From Methylocystaceae bacterium (GTDB lineage Bacteria > Pseudomonadota > Alphaproteobacteria > Rhodospirillales > Terasakiellaceae): 64,000 bases of DNA. The stretch is from NCBI GenBank assembly GCA_013373205.1, contig JABXIG010000001.1:62001-126000 (forward strand), read 5' to 3'. The notes under the pieces were generated by a model. That model had not been told where the DNA came from. It searched no databases and worked only from the letters and a program-made list of their open reading frames with translations. The translations under genes were made by a program, and so were the position numbers. Positions 10,252 to 17,913 of this stretch are shown piece by piece; the stretch's first letter is position 1; the number at the start of each line of letters is the position of its first letter.

Positions 10252-11010
10252 TTACTCTAAATTGTTTACATAGCTTGTCGGTGTTTCATATGGTTTTTCA
10301 AGGTATGATCGACGAACCCTATGCTTCATTGTGACATTGACTCGTTCAGAAAACAGAACATAACCAAGCCACAGTACAATCCAGCCAATAGCAATAAATG
10401 TCGAGCCATCTATGGGTGGAACTAGGCTAAACAGCAAAAGAATTGATGACGTAATCACATAAACTGCTGGAAAATGCCGACTTTTTTTAATCAAGAGCCA
10501 AAGCGGCACCCAAGCAAACAAAGCCATCAAAACGAACACAATGCTGAAAAGAAGCCAATTGTTTGCCAGCTCTTTATCATTGTAGGAAATAGATACAATT
10601 TCAAGCAGAGGGCCAACAAATAAGGCAGAGGCAAAATAGGCTAGCCAGCCGTAGATGCCATATAAGGGATGTTTCTTGGCATACTGTTCATCGAGTTCGA
10701 TCCATTCCCCTGTAATCCCATTTATAACCTTATGTTTTGAAGGTTTAATAGGTTCAGTTATGTCATGCAAAGAGTTTGCTTGTTCTTGTTCTACTGCGGA
10801 ACTTAAAAAGGAATAGCTTTCTCTGTAGGCAGGTTTTCCACTTTTGACATTCTTGTAAACCTCCAGAATGCGAACATCTTCAAAACCGCCAGAAGCCATA
10901 ATCCTATCGCACGCCATTCGGACCTGATGATAAGTCTCATCTTCGGAGAAAATCAGTTGAGTTTTCCACTCGCCATTAGTTTTCGCCTGAATTCGGTATT
11001 TTTCTATCAT
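10252..11010 (-). CDS. Unknown soluble domain fused to DUF2569-like membrane domain
   Basis: A 252-residue protein. Residues 1 to about 110 are soluble and charged, with no recognised family. From about residue 115 there are four hydrophobic segments beginning with YGWLAYFASALFVGPLL and ending GYVLFSERVNVTMK, an arrangement like DUF2569 (YdgK-type) proteins. It is the last gene of the minus-strand AT-rich island. Base composition is more AT-rich than the addAB genes beside it. No function can be assigned. Confidence 0.6.
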   Translation of the reverse strand: MIEKYRIQAKTNGEWKTQLIFSEDETYHQVRMACDRIMASGGFEDVRILEVYKNVKSGKPAYRESYSFLSSAVEQEQANSLHDITEPIKPSKHKVINGITGEWIELDEQYAKKHPLYGIYGWLAYFASALFVGPLLEIVSISYNDKELANNWLLFSIVFVLMALFAWVPLWLLIKKSRHFPAVYVITSSILLLFSLVPPIDGSTFIAIGWIVLWLGYVLFSERVNVTMKHRVRRSYLEKPYETPTSYVNNLE

Positions 11011-11048
11011 TCAGAAAACACTTCCCCATTGAAACAGTTAACCAAGTG

Positions 11049-11174
11049 TCATTGCCCAATCGAAAATGCGCCAATAATAATGGGATACCACTCATAAGTA
11101 AGTCTATTCATATAATGTGTGCCATAAAATACAACCTGAATCACGCCTAAAGCCTGTGTTAGGTTCGTTCTCAC
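11049..11174 (-). CDS. Possible 41-residue membrane peptide coupled to the AAA ATPase
   Basis: A short reading frame starts at a GTG that overlaps the ATPase stop codon in a GTGA arrangement and ends at 11049. The product has a Tyr/Trp-containing hydrophobic C-terminal half (WYPIIIGAFSIG). The overlap would allow translational coupling. There is no separate ribosome binding site to judge and no family recognition, so it may be a chance frame or the relic of a longer gene. It fills most of the gap between the ATPase and the DUF2569-like gene. Confidence 0.25.
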   Translation of the reverse strand: MRTNLTQALGVIQVVFYGTHYMNRLTYEWYPIIIGAFSIGQ

Positions 11175-11914
11175 TTACTTACCTCTAAGTCCATCAACTC
11201 TTTCAAATAGCGTTGTGGATTGTTTAAAAAGGTTTTGGTGATTTTGTAATTCTCTGTTTCTTCATATTCAACATCACGCAATCCTTCAGATGTAAATTCA
11301 ATGATCTGGGCATTGGGATAGGCCAATAGGATCGGGGAATGAGTAGCAAAAATCAGTTGAGTATTGTCCGATTTCTCCCATTCACTGAGCAAAGAGAGGA
11401 AAGTCAGTTGCCGTTGCGGTGAAAGCGCTGCCTTAGGTTCATCAAGCAAATATGTTGGAGAGCCTAGGCGATTACTGAATAATGAGAGGAAAGCTTCCCC
11501 ATGACTTTGCTTGTGCATTTCTTGTCCACCATAGTAACGATTTAGGTCGCCATATGTGTCTATGTAGTTTGCAAGATTAAAAAAGCTTTCAGAACGAAAG
11601 AAAAAGCCTTGGCGGACTTTCGGTAACCATGTTGCCTGTAAAGCCTTTGCCAAGGCTGAGTCCACATGATCTATCGAGTCATAATTTTTATGATCCAGAC
11701 TTCCGCCACTTTCATGGAAACCGCACAACTTGGCAATCGCTTCTAGCATCGTCGATTTCCCTGAACCGTTTTCACCGACGAAGAAAGTGATTTTTTGATC
11801 AAAGGTAAGCTCAAAATCATCTGTTAAAAACGCCATAGAATTAAAAGGAAACACCTCTCTTTCCACTTTGTCTGAAGCAATAGATATCTTTTTTAAAAAT
11901 GGTGATTTTAACAT
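11171..11914 (-). CDS. AAA family ATPase (ABC-like P-loop, COG3910 type)
   Basis: A 247-residue stand-alone ATPase. Walker A is GENGSGKST at about residues 47-55, an ABC-like signature QSHGEAFLSLF lies near the middle, Walker B is YLLDEPKAALSP, and the switch is FATHSPILL. There is no membrane or nuclease domain. This resembles the RecF/SMC-like predicted ATPases that occur alone or in mobile and defence contexts. It sits 56 bases after the signal peptidase-like gene on the same strand, so the two may be co-transcribed. The cellular role is unknown. Confidence 0.75.
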   Translation of the reverse strand: MLKSPFLKKISIASDKVEREVFPFNSMAFLTDDFELTFDQKITFFVGENGSGKSTMLEAIAKLCGFHESGGSLDHKNYDSIDHVDSALAKALQATWLPKVRQGFFFRSESFFNLANYIDTYGDLNRYYGGQEMHKQSHGEAFLSLFSNRLGSPTYLLDEPKAALSPQRQLTFLSLLSEWEKSDNTQLIFATHSPILLAYPNAQIIEFTSEGLRDVEYEETENYKITKTFLNNPQRYLKELMDLEVSK

Positions 11915-11970
11915 TGAAATACAGACCTGCTGGGAGCGTACCTGTCATTTAAGATTTGTATTTTATCTGT

Positions 11971-12888
11971 TCAGTTTGGAAACGACATACCAATTCGATT
12001 CAAGTCATCTGACCAATATATATAAAGTGGCTTGCCTTTAAAGTTTTGTTCAGGGATGAAGCCTGTTGAAAGATAACGTGAATCTAGGGCGTTGTCTCTG
12101 TTATCCCCCAAGACAAAATAGTGCCCCGGGGGGACAAGGGTTTGGGGGAAGTTGCGCATTGGGTTGCTATTATCATCCTCAACAACTTGATATTCAACTC
12201 CGTTTGGTAAAGTTTCGATAAAGGTTTTAAGTTTGTTTCCTCGATAGACACCCCTTGTGTCTTGCGGAGCGGCAGTCGATCTACGAAGGACGGGAAAGTC
12301 ATTGATAAGAAGTTGTCCGTTAATCATAGAAATACGATCTCCTGGTATACCGATGACACGCATCAAGAAAATCTGTTTGGGGGTGTTTAAAGGAGTGAAA
12401 AACGCTATGTCACCGCGTTCAGGTTTTTTTGTTTTGTAGGCAATCTTCGATGCGCTTATTTTGTCGCCATTTATAATAGTCGGCCACATAGCATCACCTG
12501 CTACAGTGAAGTTTGCAATGTTGTGCGTGGGGTGTAGGAGTGCAATGAGGATAAATTGCAATATTCCGATGGCTAGATATGTATACCATTTATTGTAGGG
12601 AGTTAATTCAATTTCATCTAATTGGTGCGCGTCTTTGAAAGCGTCAAAGATTGAAAAAATTGTGGTAATGCTTAGGCTTGAATAAACAATAACTGCAAAA
12701 ATAAAGTTATGGAATGTATTGGAGAAATGTACTGTTAGGGTGAAGTATCCCAGTATATATATGCTGTTGTTGAATGTAAAAAATGCAGCAGCTTTTTTAA
12801 TGTGGCTATTATACAGCTGGCCGAGACCTGGAACCAATAACGAGAGAAGTAAGGCTTTAAAAGGGCCTCTTTTTTTAGTTGTTTGCAT
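11971..12888 (-). CDS. Signal peptidase I homologue with substituted active site (probable pseudoprotease)
   Basis: A 305-residue S26-family protein. Residues 1-125 hold about four hydrophobic segments, opening with LLVPGLGQLYN, and the rest matches the LepB catalytic fold. Fold motifs are intact: MWPTIINGD, ERGDIAFF, RVIGIPGD, VPPGHYFVLGDNRDN and LDSR. The catalytic residues are not. The position of Ser90 of E. coli LepB is Ala133 (GDAMWPT), the Lys145 position is Met176 (FLMRVIG), the oxyanion Ser88 position is Gly131 and the Ser278 position is Ala267. The reading frame is complete and undamaged. It should be unable to cleave signal peptides by the known mechanism, and may bind rather than cut. 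Confidence 0.8.
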   Translation of the reverse strand: MQTTKKRGPFKALLLSLLVPGLGQLYNSHIKKAAAFFTFNNSIYILGYFTLTVHFSNTFHNFIFAVIVYSSLSITTIFSIFDAFKDAHQLDEIELTPYNKWYTYLAIGILQFILIALLHPTHNIANFTVAGDAMWPTIINGDKISASKIAYKTKKPERGDIAFFTPLNTPKQIFLMRVIGIPGDRISMINGQLLINDFPVLRRSTAAPQDTRGVYRGNKLKTFIETLPNGVEYQVVEDDNSNPMRNFPQTLVPPGHYFVLGDNRDNALDSRYLSTGFIPEQNFKGKPLYIYWSDDLNRIGMSFPN

Positions 12889-12978
12889 AATTTGTTGTAA
12901 CCACCGTCATTCATAAAATTCTATTTTAGGTGATGGTAACCATATCATGAGGAGCGTCAATCTTAATTTCGGAGAGGC

Positions 12979-12994
12979 CTTATGCTATCATAAG
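12979..12994. repeat. 16-base perfect palindrome
   Basis: CTTATG and CATAAG are separated by four bases. It lies 91 bases upstream of the signal peptidase-like gene and could be a repressor site or a small hairpin. No known operator consensus was recognised. Confidence 0.45.
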
Positions 12995-13013
12995 ATTGAA
13001 TATTCCTGTGGCA

Positions 13014-13037
13014 AATTTCGAAGTCAGACTCGAAATT
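13014..13037. repeat. 8-base inverted repeat with 8-base spacer
   Basis: AATTTCGA and TCGAAATT are separated by eight bases. This dyad is a plausible dimeric regulator site in the region shared by two divergent genes. There is no T-tract, so it is not a terminator. Confidence 0.45.
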
Positions 13038-13104
13038 ATCTTTCTTAACCGCGTAACTTAATTAGGTGGCTGACCTCAGAACTAATGACCCTGGAACTAA
13101 TGCA

Positions 13105-13172
13105 CAGATTATTACCTTCAGAGGGCGGTATAGAGGCATGTCGTAGTTAAGCATTCGGAGGAATCTCAAGTT
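13105..13172 (-). pseudogene. Relic of the 5' end of a radical SAM gene
   Basis: Read on the minus strand, this stretch matches the first 20 or so codons of the radical SAM gene at 9272-10165, including a 20-base identical run (13126-13145 against 10122-10141). It differs by a one-base insertion near the start codon and a four-base deletion after MPLYRP, so it cannot be translated in frame. The homology may continue weakly upstream of the start. It forms a direct repeat with the intact gene across the 3-kb island. Confidence 0.75.
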
Positions 13173-13309
13173 AGGGAGTTCAGGTAGGTATCATAAGAGG
13201 TTTATTGGATCAATTATTTCAACAGATAGCTGTGTGGATAAACAATCATGTCATTTGTTATAAAAATACGATAGTATGAATTTGTAAATGGCAGAAGTCG
13301 GGGGATTGT

Positions 13310-14089
13310 TTGCAGTTGGTTGGTAAAGAGATATTGCTTTCTTTTTGTCTGTTGGCGTTGATGTCTATGCAAGCGCTTGCACAAGAGGGCCTTGTCCATA
13401 TCGGGGTGCTGAAATATCCGCCTTATATCATCCAGCCAGATAGAAGCTATCCAGGGGCGCAGGTTGAGGTTTTGCGCAAGTCTTTTGAAAATGTCGGGAT
13501 CGAAACCAAGTTTGACATTTTACCCTATACGCGCACCATACAGCATGTGGAAGAAGGTACCTTGCCCGTTGTCGGGATGTTGAACGCCAAGACGTCAGAT
13601 AAGGTTCGTCTGTCGAAACATCATACCTTGTCCCTTGTGCAAACTTTTTTTGTCAGCAAGACCAAGAATTGGTCTTATGAAGGTGTCCATTCACTGGATG
13701 GACAGACTATTTTATCGGTGGAGGGGTATAATTATCAAAATGTCTCCCCGTCTTATCAGTTTCTGATCGAATCAGACATTAATGTGATGACCATCAAAGC
13801 TGTGAAAAATTATCTTCAGACGGCGGCCTATATTCTGTCTCATGGTCGCGCAGATGTGTTTAATGAAGATTATGCAGCCATGACCTATGCGCTTGATCAG
13901 ATGGAAATGATCGGGGTGGTCAAGGCGGCAGGCACGCTGCCCATTAAACTGAAACAATATGTCGGCTTTGCCCCAAATGAAGAGGGTGATTTCTTTCGCC
14001 AGAAGTTTGATGAAGGTTTTGAAATGCTGTTAACCAGCGGCGAGCTGGATCGTATTTTGAAGAAATATGATGCCACGCGCATCCCTTAA
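13310..14089 (+). CDS. Periplasmic solute-binding protein (SBP_bac_3-like)
   Basis: A 259-residue protein with a Sec signal peptide (LLSFCLLALMSMQALAQ, cleavage after about residue 24). It has a type 2 periplasmic-binding fold: IGVLKYPPYI at the start of the mature protein and the GELDRILKKYDA end typical of amino-acid-binding proteins. There is no ATG in frame near the start. TTG at 13310, preceded by a GGGGG run about eight bases upstream, is the likeliest start. No ABC permease or ATPase gene is adjacent, so it is either an orphan receptor or works with distant partners. Its stop codon abuts a PhzF relic in the same frame. Confidence 0.75.
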   Translation: MQLVGKEILLSFCLLALMSMQALAQEGLVHIGVLKYPPYIIQPDRSYPGAQVEVLRKSFENVGIETKFDILPYTRTIQHVEEGTLPVVGMLNAKTSDKVRLSKHHTLSLVQTFFVSKTKNWSYEGVHSLDGQTILSVEGYNYQNVSPSYQFLIESDINVMTIKAVKNYLQTAAYILSHGRADVFNEDYAAMTYALDQMEMIGVVKAAGTLPIKLKQYVGFAPNEEGDFFRQKFDEGFEMLLTSGELDRILKKYDATRIP

Positions 14090-14450
14090 CGTAAGCCTGA
14101 ATTTGATTTGATCAGCAAGGTCAGTGAAACATATGATCTGATCGGTTATTACGTCTTTGTCATGACAGAGGATAAAACAGGTATCGATGCCGCTGCACGA
14201 ATGTTTGCACCGCGTTACGGCATTACCGAAGAAGCTGTAACCGGCATGGCGGCAGGACCGTTGGCGTGTGTTATATGATCATTTGAAGACCAAAAAAACA
14301 AATCTGGTGATCGAACAAGGGCAGTATATGGACGTGCCGTCCCCCAGCCGCATCACTGTAGAACTGGATCTTATGGATGGCCAAATCCAAAGCGTGCTGG
14401 TAGGCGGATTGGGCAAAGTGATGAAATCAATTCAGCTAAGTTTGCAATAG
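14090..14450 (+). pseudogene. PhzF-family isomerase relic (C-terminal third, frameshifted)
   Basis: The frame beginning directly after the solute-binding protein stop reads through a typical PhzF C-terminal segment (ARMFAPRYGITEEAVTGMAAGPLA). It breaks at 14264-14270, and the rest continues in another frame from 14268 to the TAG at 14448-14450. The N-terminal two thirds are missing. PhzF proteins are isomerase-like enzymes of phenazine and related pathways, but this copy cannot be functional. Confidence 0.8.
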
Positions 14451-14550
14451 GATTTTCTATTTATAATTGTTACGACGATGTATAATATATTTTAGAATGC
14501 ATGCGTTTGTTGTTTGTTTGGAGTGATCGACCTTTCGCCTTGATTTCGGT

Positions 14551-14591
14551 AAATTTATACGGGTATTGTGTGGATAACCCTGTATAAATTT
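14551..14591. promoter_or_regulatory. Strong inverted repeat before the FIST-GGDEF gene
   Basis: The 14-base arm 14551-14564 (AAATTTATACGGGT) pairs with 14577-14591, leaving one bulged T at 14581 and a 12-base loop. It ends 12 bases before the ATG at 14604. It could be a leader hairpin controlling translation or a regulator-binding dyad. There is no T-tract. No known riboswitch was recognised. Confidence 0.6.
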
Positions 14592-14603
14592 GCGGTCTTT
14601 GTG

Positions 14604-16370
14604 ATGAAACATTTCAGCTATGTCGTCGAAAATATGAGCGTCTTGCGCGCATTTGTCGATAGGGATGGAATTGTTACTCATTATCGTGAGGCGTCAAGCG
14701 TGTTGGTGCAGGTTTACTCTGCCTCGAAAGATGATCACTGGTATCTGGATATTTCGGCCTGTTTGGCTGATTTAATGCCCAATGCTGTTATTATCGGGGC
14801 CTCCACGGTTGGTGAAATATCCAAAGGCCAGACCTTGACGGGACAGACGGTTGTCAGTTTTTCTTTTTTCCAAACCTCATACATAAAACCCATCATGAGC
14901 GTTTGCGCACAAAATGGCGAAGAACAGGCGGCATTGGAATTTTTAGATCAAATCCCAAAATCGGATCAGGATATTAAAGGTCTTCTGTTTTTAGCCACAC
15001 CACTTAGCATGGATATGAAACGCTTTTTTGATCGTTTGGATGCGGCAAAATTTGATTTCCCCTTATTTGGCGGTGGCGCGGGGGATTATGCGTTGATGGA
15101 TCGATCCATGGTCTTTTGTGGGACGGATGCTTTGGAAAGCGGGGCCGTGGCGGTCATCTTTTATGGTGAGGATCTGGAGATTGATGTTCAGCATTATCTC
15201 GGATGGCGTTCGCTGAGTAAGCAAATGACCATCACGAAAGTCACGGGTCAGGTTGTTGAAACCATTGACCATCGACCGGCTTTTGACGTGTACCAGCGTT
15301 ATCTGGACATTCAGGACGATGAAAACTTTTTCTTAAATGTGCTGGAATTTCCATTTTTGATCAATCGTCAGGGCCTTGATGTGGCGCGCGTGCCTGTAAC
15401 GGTGACACCTGATAAAGGATTGCAGTTTGTTGCAGATATTCATGAGGGCGAGCAGTGTCATATTGCTTATGGTGACCCTAGCTTGATCCTGTCCAATGCA
15501 AAGGAAATCCATCAAGCCACGCACGATTTCTCCCCGGAAGCAATTTTTCTGTATACTTGCGGGTGTCGACGTTTTTTGATGCAAGAAGACACCAATATGG
15601 AAACCATGCCATTCCAGAACTCTGCACAAACAGTCGGCTTTTATACCTACGGGGAGTTTTTATCTCATAAAGGGGAACTTCAAACCTTAAATTCAGCCAT
15701 GTTGTCGATTTCTATGCGCGAAGGGGGGAAGAAGGCATCAAAACAGGTCAAAACTGCAAAAGTAAATGTTTTGGAAAACGAGATGGACCCTTATGCTCAT
15801 CAGCATTCCAGGATTGTATCGCGCCTTGTCCATTTTGTTGACCGTGTCACCAGTGAATTAGAAGAAGCCAACCGTGATATCGAAAAGCTGTCTTTAACCG
15901 ATCAGCTGACGGGTATACCAAATAGACGCAAGCTGGATGAGGCCTTGCTGGAAAGTCAGGCGTTGGCGGAACGATATGGCGTGAACTTGTCAGTTATGAT
16001 GCTGGATATTGATTATTTTAAAGATGTAAATGATCAATTTGGGCATTTAGTCGGTGATCGCGTGCTGCAGGAATTTGCGCGCGTCATTAAAACGCATATC
16101 CGCGATGTGGATATATTGGGACGTTGGGGTGGGGAAGAATTTATGCTTTTGTTGCCGAATACCACATTGGAGCAAGCCGCAACTTTAGCTGAGAAATTAC
16201 GTCATGAGATCGCGACTTATACGTTTGATGGAGTGGGGCAAAAAACCAGCAGCTTTGGTGTGACGGCTTACAAAAAAGGCGACGATAGTGAAAGCCTCAT
16301 CAACCGGGTGGATCGCGGGCTTTATGATGCGAAAAATGCAGGGCGTAACTGCGTAAAAACGTTGGTTTGA
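14604..16370 (+). CDS. FIST-domain diguanylate cyclase
   Basis: A 588-residue cytoplasmic protein. Residues 20-350 are a FIST N plus FIST C sensory module (VIIGASTVGEISKG, LFGGGAGD, FLYTCGCRRF), a domain thought to bind small ligands. A short helical linker follows, then a GGDEF domain from about residue 430 (DQLTGIPNRR, DIDYFKDVND). The active-site loop is RWGGEEF near residue 508, so it should make cyclic di-GMP. An RxxD inhibitory site is not obvious. ATG 14604 is preferred over GTG 14568, which lies inside the 14551-14591 inverted repeat; ATG 14634 is another option. It is a single-gene unit. Confidence 0.88.
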   Translation: MKHFSYVVENMSVLRAFVDRDGIVTHYREASSVLVQVYSASKDDHWYLDISACLADLMPNAVIIGASTVGEISKGQTLTGQTVVSFSFFQTSYIKPIMSVCAQNGEEQAALEFLDQIPKSDQDIKGLLFLATPLSMDMKRFFDRLDAAKFDFPLFGGGAGDYALMDRSMVFCGTDALESGAVAVIFYGEDLEIDVQHYLGWRSLSKQMTITKVTGQVVETIDHRPAFDVYQRYLDIQDDENFFLNVLEFPFLINRQGLDVARVPVTVTPDKGLQFVADIHEGEQCHIAYGDPSLILSNAKEIHQATHDFSPEAIFLYTCGCRRFLMQEDTNMETMPFQNSAQTVGFYTYGEFLSHKGELQTLNSAMLSISMREGGKKASKQVKTAKVNVLENEMDPYAHQHSRIVSRLVHFVDRVTSELEEANRDIEKLSLTDQLTGIPNRRKLDEALLESQALAERYGVNLSVMMLDIDYFKDVNDQFGHLVGDRVLQEFARVIKTHIRDVDILGRWGGEEFMLLLPNTTLEQAATLAEKLRHEIATYTFDGVGQKTSSFGVTAYKKGDDSESLINRVDRGLYDAKNAGRNCVKTLV

Positions 16371-16453
16371 TCCAACAATTAAAAAATAAAACTCTTGCGT
16401 AAGGGTTTGTCCCTTTGGTTCGTGTAATAAGGGCGCATCTGATGAACAGGTGT

Positions 16454-16475
16454 GCTTTTGTCTTAACCAAAGGAG
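16454..16475 (+). promoter_or_regulatory. 5' leader motif shared with the secreted repeat protein gene
   Basis: The sequence GCTTTTGTC followed by TTAACCAA and AGGAG recurs at 18828-18853 with two small insertions, also directly before an ATG. The last part is the ribosome binding site (AGGAGA, seven bases before the ATG at 16483). The match may reflect common regulation or descent. Confidence 0.4.
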
Positions 16476-16482
16476 AAATGAT

Positions 16483-17037
16483 ATGTCTGAGATCAGTGCA
16501 TATTCAGCGACGGCGGCGTCTTATGACTATGCCCAAGCCCGGCGGGATATGTTTAGCAATGCCGATAGTGATGGGGATTCAAAACTCTCTATCGAGGAAT
16601 TTATTGCTGCCAAACCTGCAGACGCGCCAGAAGGCGGTCCGGATTCAAGCGAAATTTTTGCTTCCCTTGATACGGATGAAGACGGTTTTCTGACCGAATC
16701 AGAAATGGAAGCTGGTGGTCCCCCTCCGGGTCCGCCCCCTGGTCCACCCCGCAGTGGTGACAGTGAAGATCTGTTAAGCACAGATATGCTGTCTCTGTTG
16801 TTACAAGCCATTGAAGAAAATTTGTCTACATCTGAAACAGATGAAACGGAAAGTGCAACTGCAACAGAAGAAACCGATGAAAGCAATACAAGCGACATTG
16901 AGGATGATATCTTAAGTCTGATTCAGGAAGAGCTTGAAAATTATCGCAATTCATCAAGCCCTTATGCACAAGCGGCTCAAGCCTACGGTCAGTATCAAGC
17001 TCAGGCCCTTGCGGGTCAGACACTGGCACAAGGTTGA
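16483..17037 (+). CDS. EF-hand protein
   Basis: A 184-residue acidic protein with two calcium-binding EF-hand loops at residues 28-39 (DSDGDSKLSIEE) and 63-74 (DTDEDGFLTESE). A proline-glycine linker follows (GGPPPGPPPGPP), then a low-complexity Ser/Thr/Glu region and an Ala/Gln-rich tail. No clear signal peptide is present. The start is set by AGGAGA seven bases upstream. It lies just before a sigma factor/anti-sigma/sensor unit, an association that suggests ion-responsive signalling. This gene is intact although the sigma factor next to it is not. Confidence 0.8.
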   Translation: MSEISAYSATAASYDYAQARRDMFSNADSDGDSKLSIEEFIAAKPADAPEGGPDSSEIFASLDTDEDGFLTESEMEAGGPPPGPPPGPPRSGDSEDLLSTDMLSLLLQAIEENLSTSETDETESATATEETDESNTSDIEDDILSLIQEELENYRNSSSPYAQAAQAYGQYQAQALAGQTLAQG

Positions 17038-17062
17038 TTGTATAAAGGATGGAATTGAAGCA

Positions 17063-17654
17063 TTGAGGGTGACTGTTGAAAATCGAGAGTCTGATGCTGC
17101 ACTTCTTGAACGTTTGGCCATAGGCGATCAAAAAGCGTTTTATTCTTTAATACAAATCCATCTGCCTTTTGTGTTGCGCACGGCTGAACGGATGGTGGGC
17201 GATGCCGCCCATGCCAAAGATATCGCACAGGAAGTCATGGTGCGGTTGTGGCGCAAAGCAAAAGTGTGGGATGTTACAGGTCCGGCCAAGCTGGAAACCT
17301 GGCTTTAGCGCGTTACGGTCAATCTATCGATTGATAAATACCGGGAACGCACCCATCTGCCGATCGAACAGTTCGATTTTCTGGAATTTAAAGGCAAGAC
17401 AGCCCTTTCGAAAGTTCATGAAAAACAGATTGAGCAGATTATCTACAGCCTTTTTGACGGGCTGTCCGAACTTTAACGTATGGTCATTATTTTTTTCCTA
17501 TTATGAGGGGCTTTCAGCGCCTAAAATCGCTGAAATTCTTGAAACCACGCCAGGGGCGGTGACGCAGCTTTTACACCGTGGGCGAAATGCCTTAAAAACA
17601 AAGCTGGTCGAATTGGGGATCGAAGGTTGGATTGATGACAAAAATAACGGATGA
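17063..17654 (+). pseudogene. ECF sigma factor pseudogene (CnrH-like)
   Basis: The translated frames carry sigma-70 region 2 (AFYSLIQIHLPFVLRTAERM and AHAKDIAQEVMVRLWRKA) and region 4 (YYEGLSAPKIAEIL, GAVTQLLHRGRNALK). The gene is interrupted by TAG at 17306-17308 within the usual TWL-RVTVNLSID stretch and by TAA at 17474-17476. A one-base frameshift follows at about 17490. Three lesions make a functional product unlikely. The likely original start is TTG 17063 or GTG 17069. The end overlaps the anti-sigma gene, as expected for a CnrYXH-type unit. Confidence 0.85.
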
Positions 17655-17913
17655 AAAATTAAATCGCTGGCTGGATCATTCGCGTGTGGATACGTCTGAA
17701 GCGCGGCTCTCACGCCTGCAAGACGAAATCATGTTGCAGATTGATATGGAAGAAAATGATCTCTATACCCCGATGAACTGGCGCCAGATTGCTGTGACCG
17801 TGTGCGGCGCCGGATTGATTGCCGGCGTTCTGGTACTCCTGTCTTCAGGGGGATATCAGGCGAATGAGGCTTCAGTTTTGATGGCAAATGCAATCCTTTA
17901 TGGAGGTTTTTAA
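17635..17913 (+). CDS. Putative anti-sigma factor (CnrY-like small membrane protein)
   Basis: A 92-residue protein with a charged N-terminal 50 residues, one transmembrane segment at about 53-71 (IAVTVCGAGLIAGVLVLLS) and a short periplasmic tail. The size, topology and position between an ECF sigma gene and a periplasmic sensor gene fit the anti-sigma factor of a CnrYXH-like system. It starts inside the end of the sigma pseudogene, and its stop overlaps the next start (TAATG). The frame is intact. With its sigma factor broken it may be a leftover on the way to loss. Confidence 0.55.
   Translation: MTKITDEKLNRWLDHSRVDTSEARLSRLQDEIMLQIDMEENDLYTPMNWRQIAVTVCGAGLIAGVLVLLSSGGYQANEASVLMANAILYGGF

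Larger units (their letters stand above)
12889..13309. other. Intergenic region with inverted repeats and a gene relic
   Basis: A 421-base AT-rich stretch between the divergent signal peptidase-like and solute-binding protein genes. It holds two perfect inverted repeats (12979-12994 and 13014-13037), a degenerate copy of the start of the radical SAM gene (13105-13172) and two short tandem-like copies of GAACTAATG near 13079-13103. It presumably contains the promoters of both flanking genes, but no convincing -35/-10 pair was picked out. Confidence 0.5.

Noticed and set aside
17306..17476. Possible stop-codon read-through or recoding in the sigma factor gene
   Set aside because: Two different stops (TAG and TAA) plus a frameshift occur in one gene, no tRNA or recoding signal is visible and the sensor gene is broken too. 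Decay explains it better.
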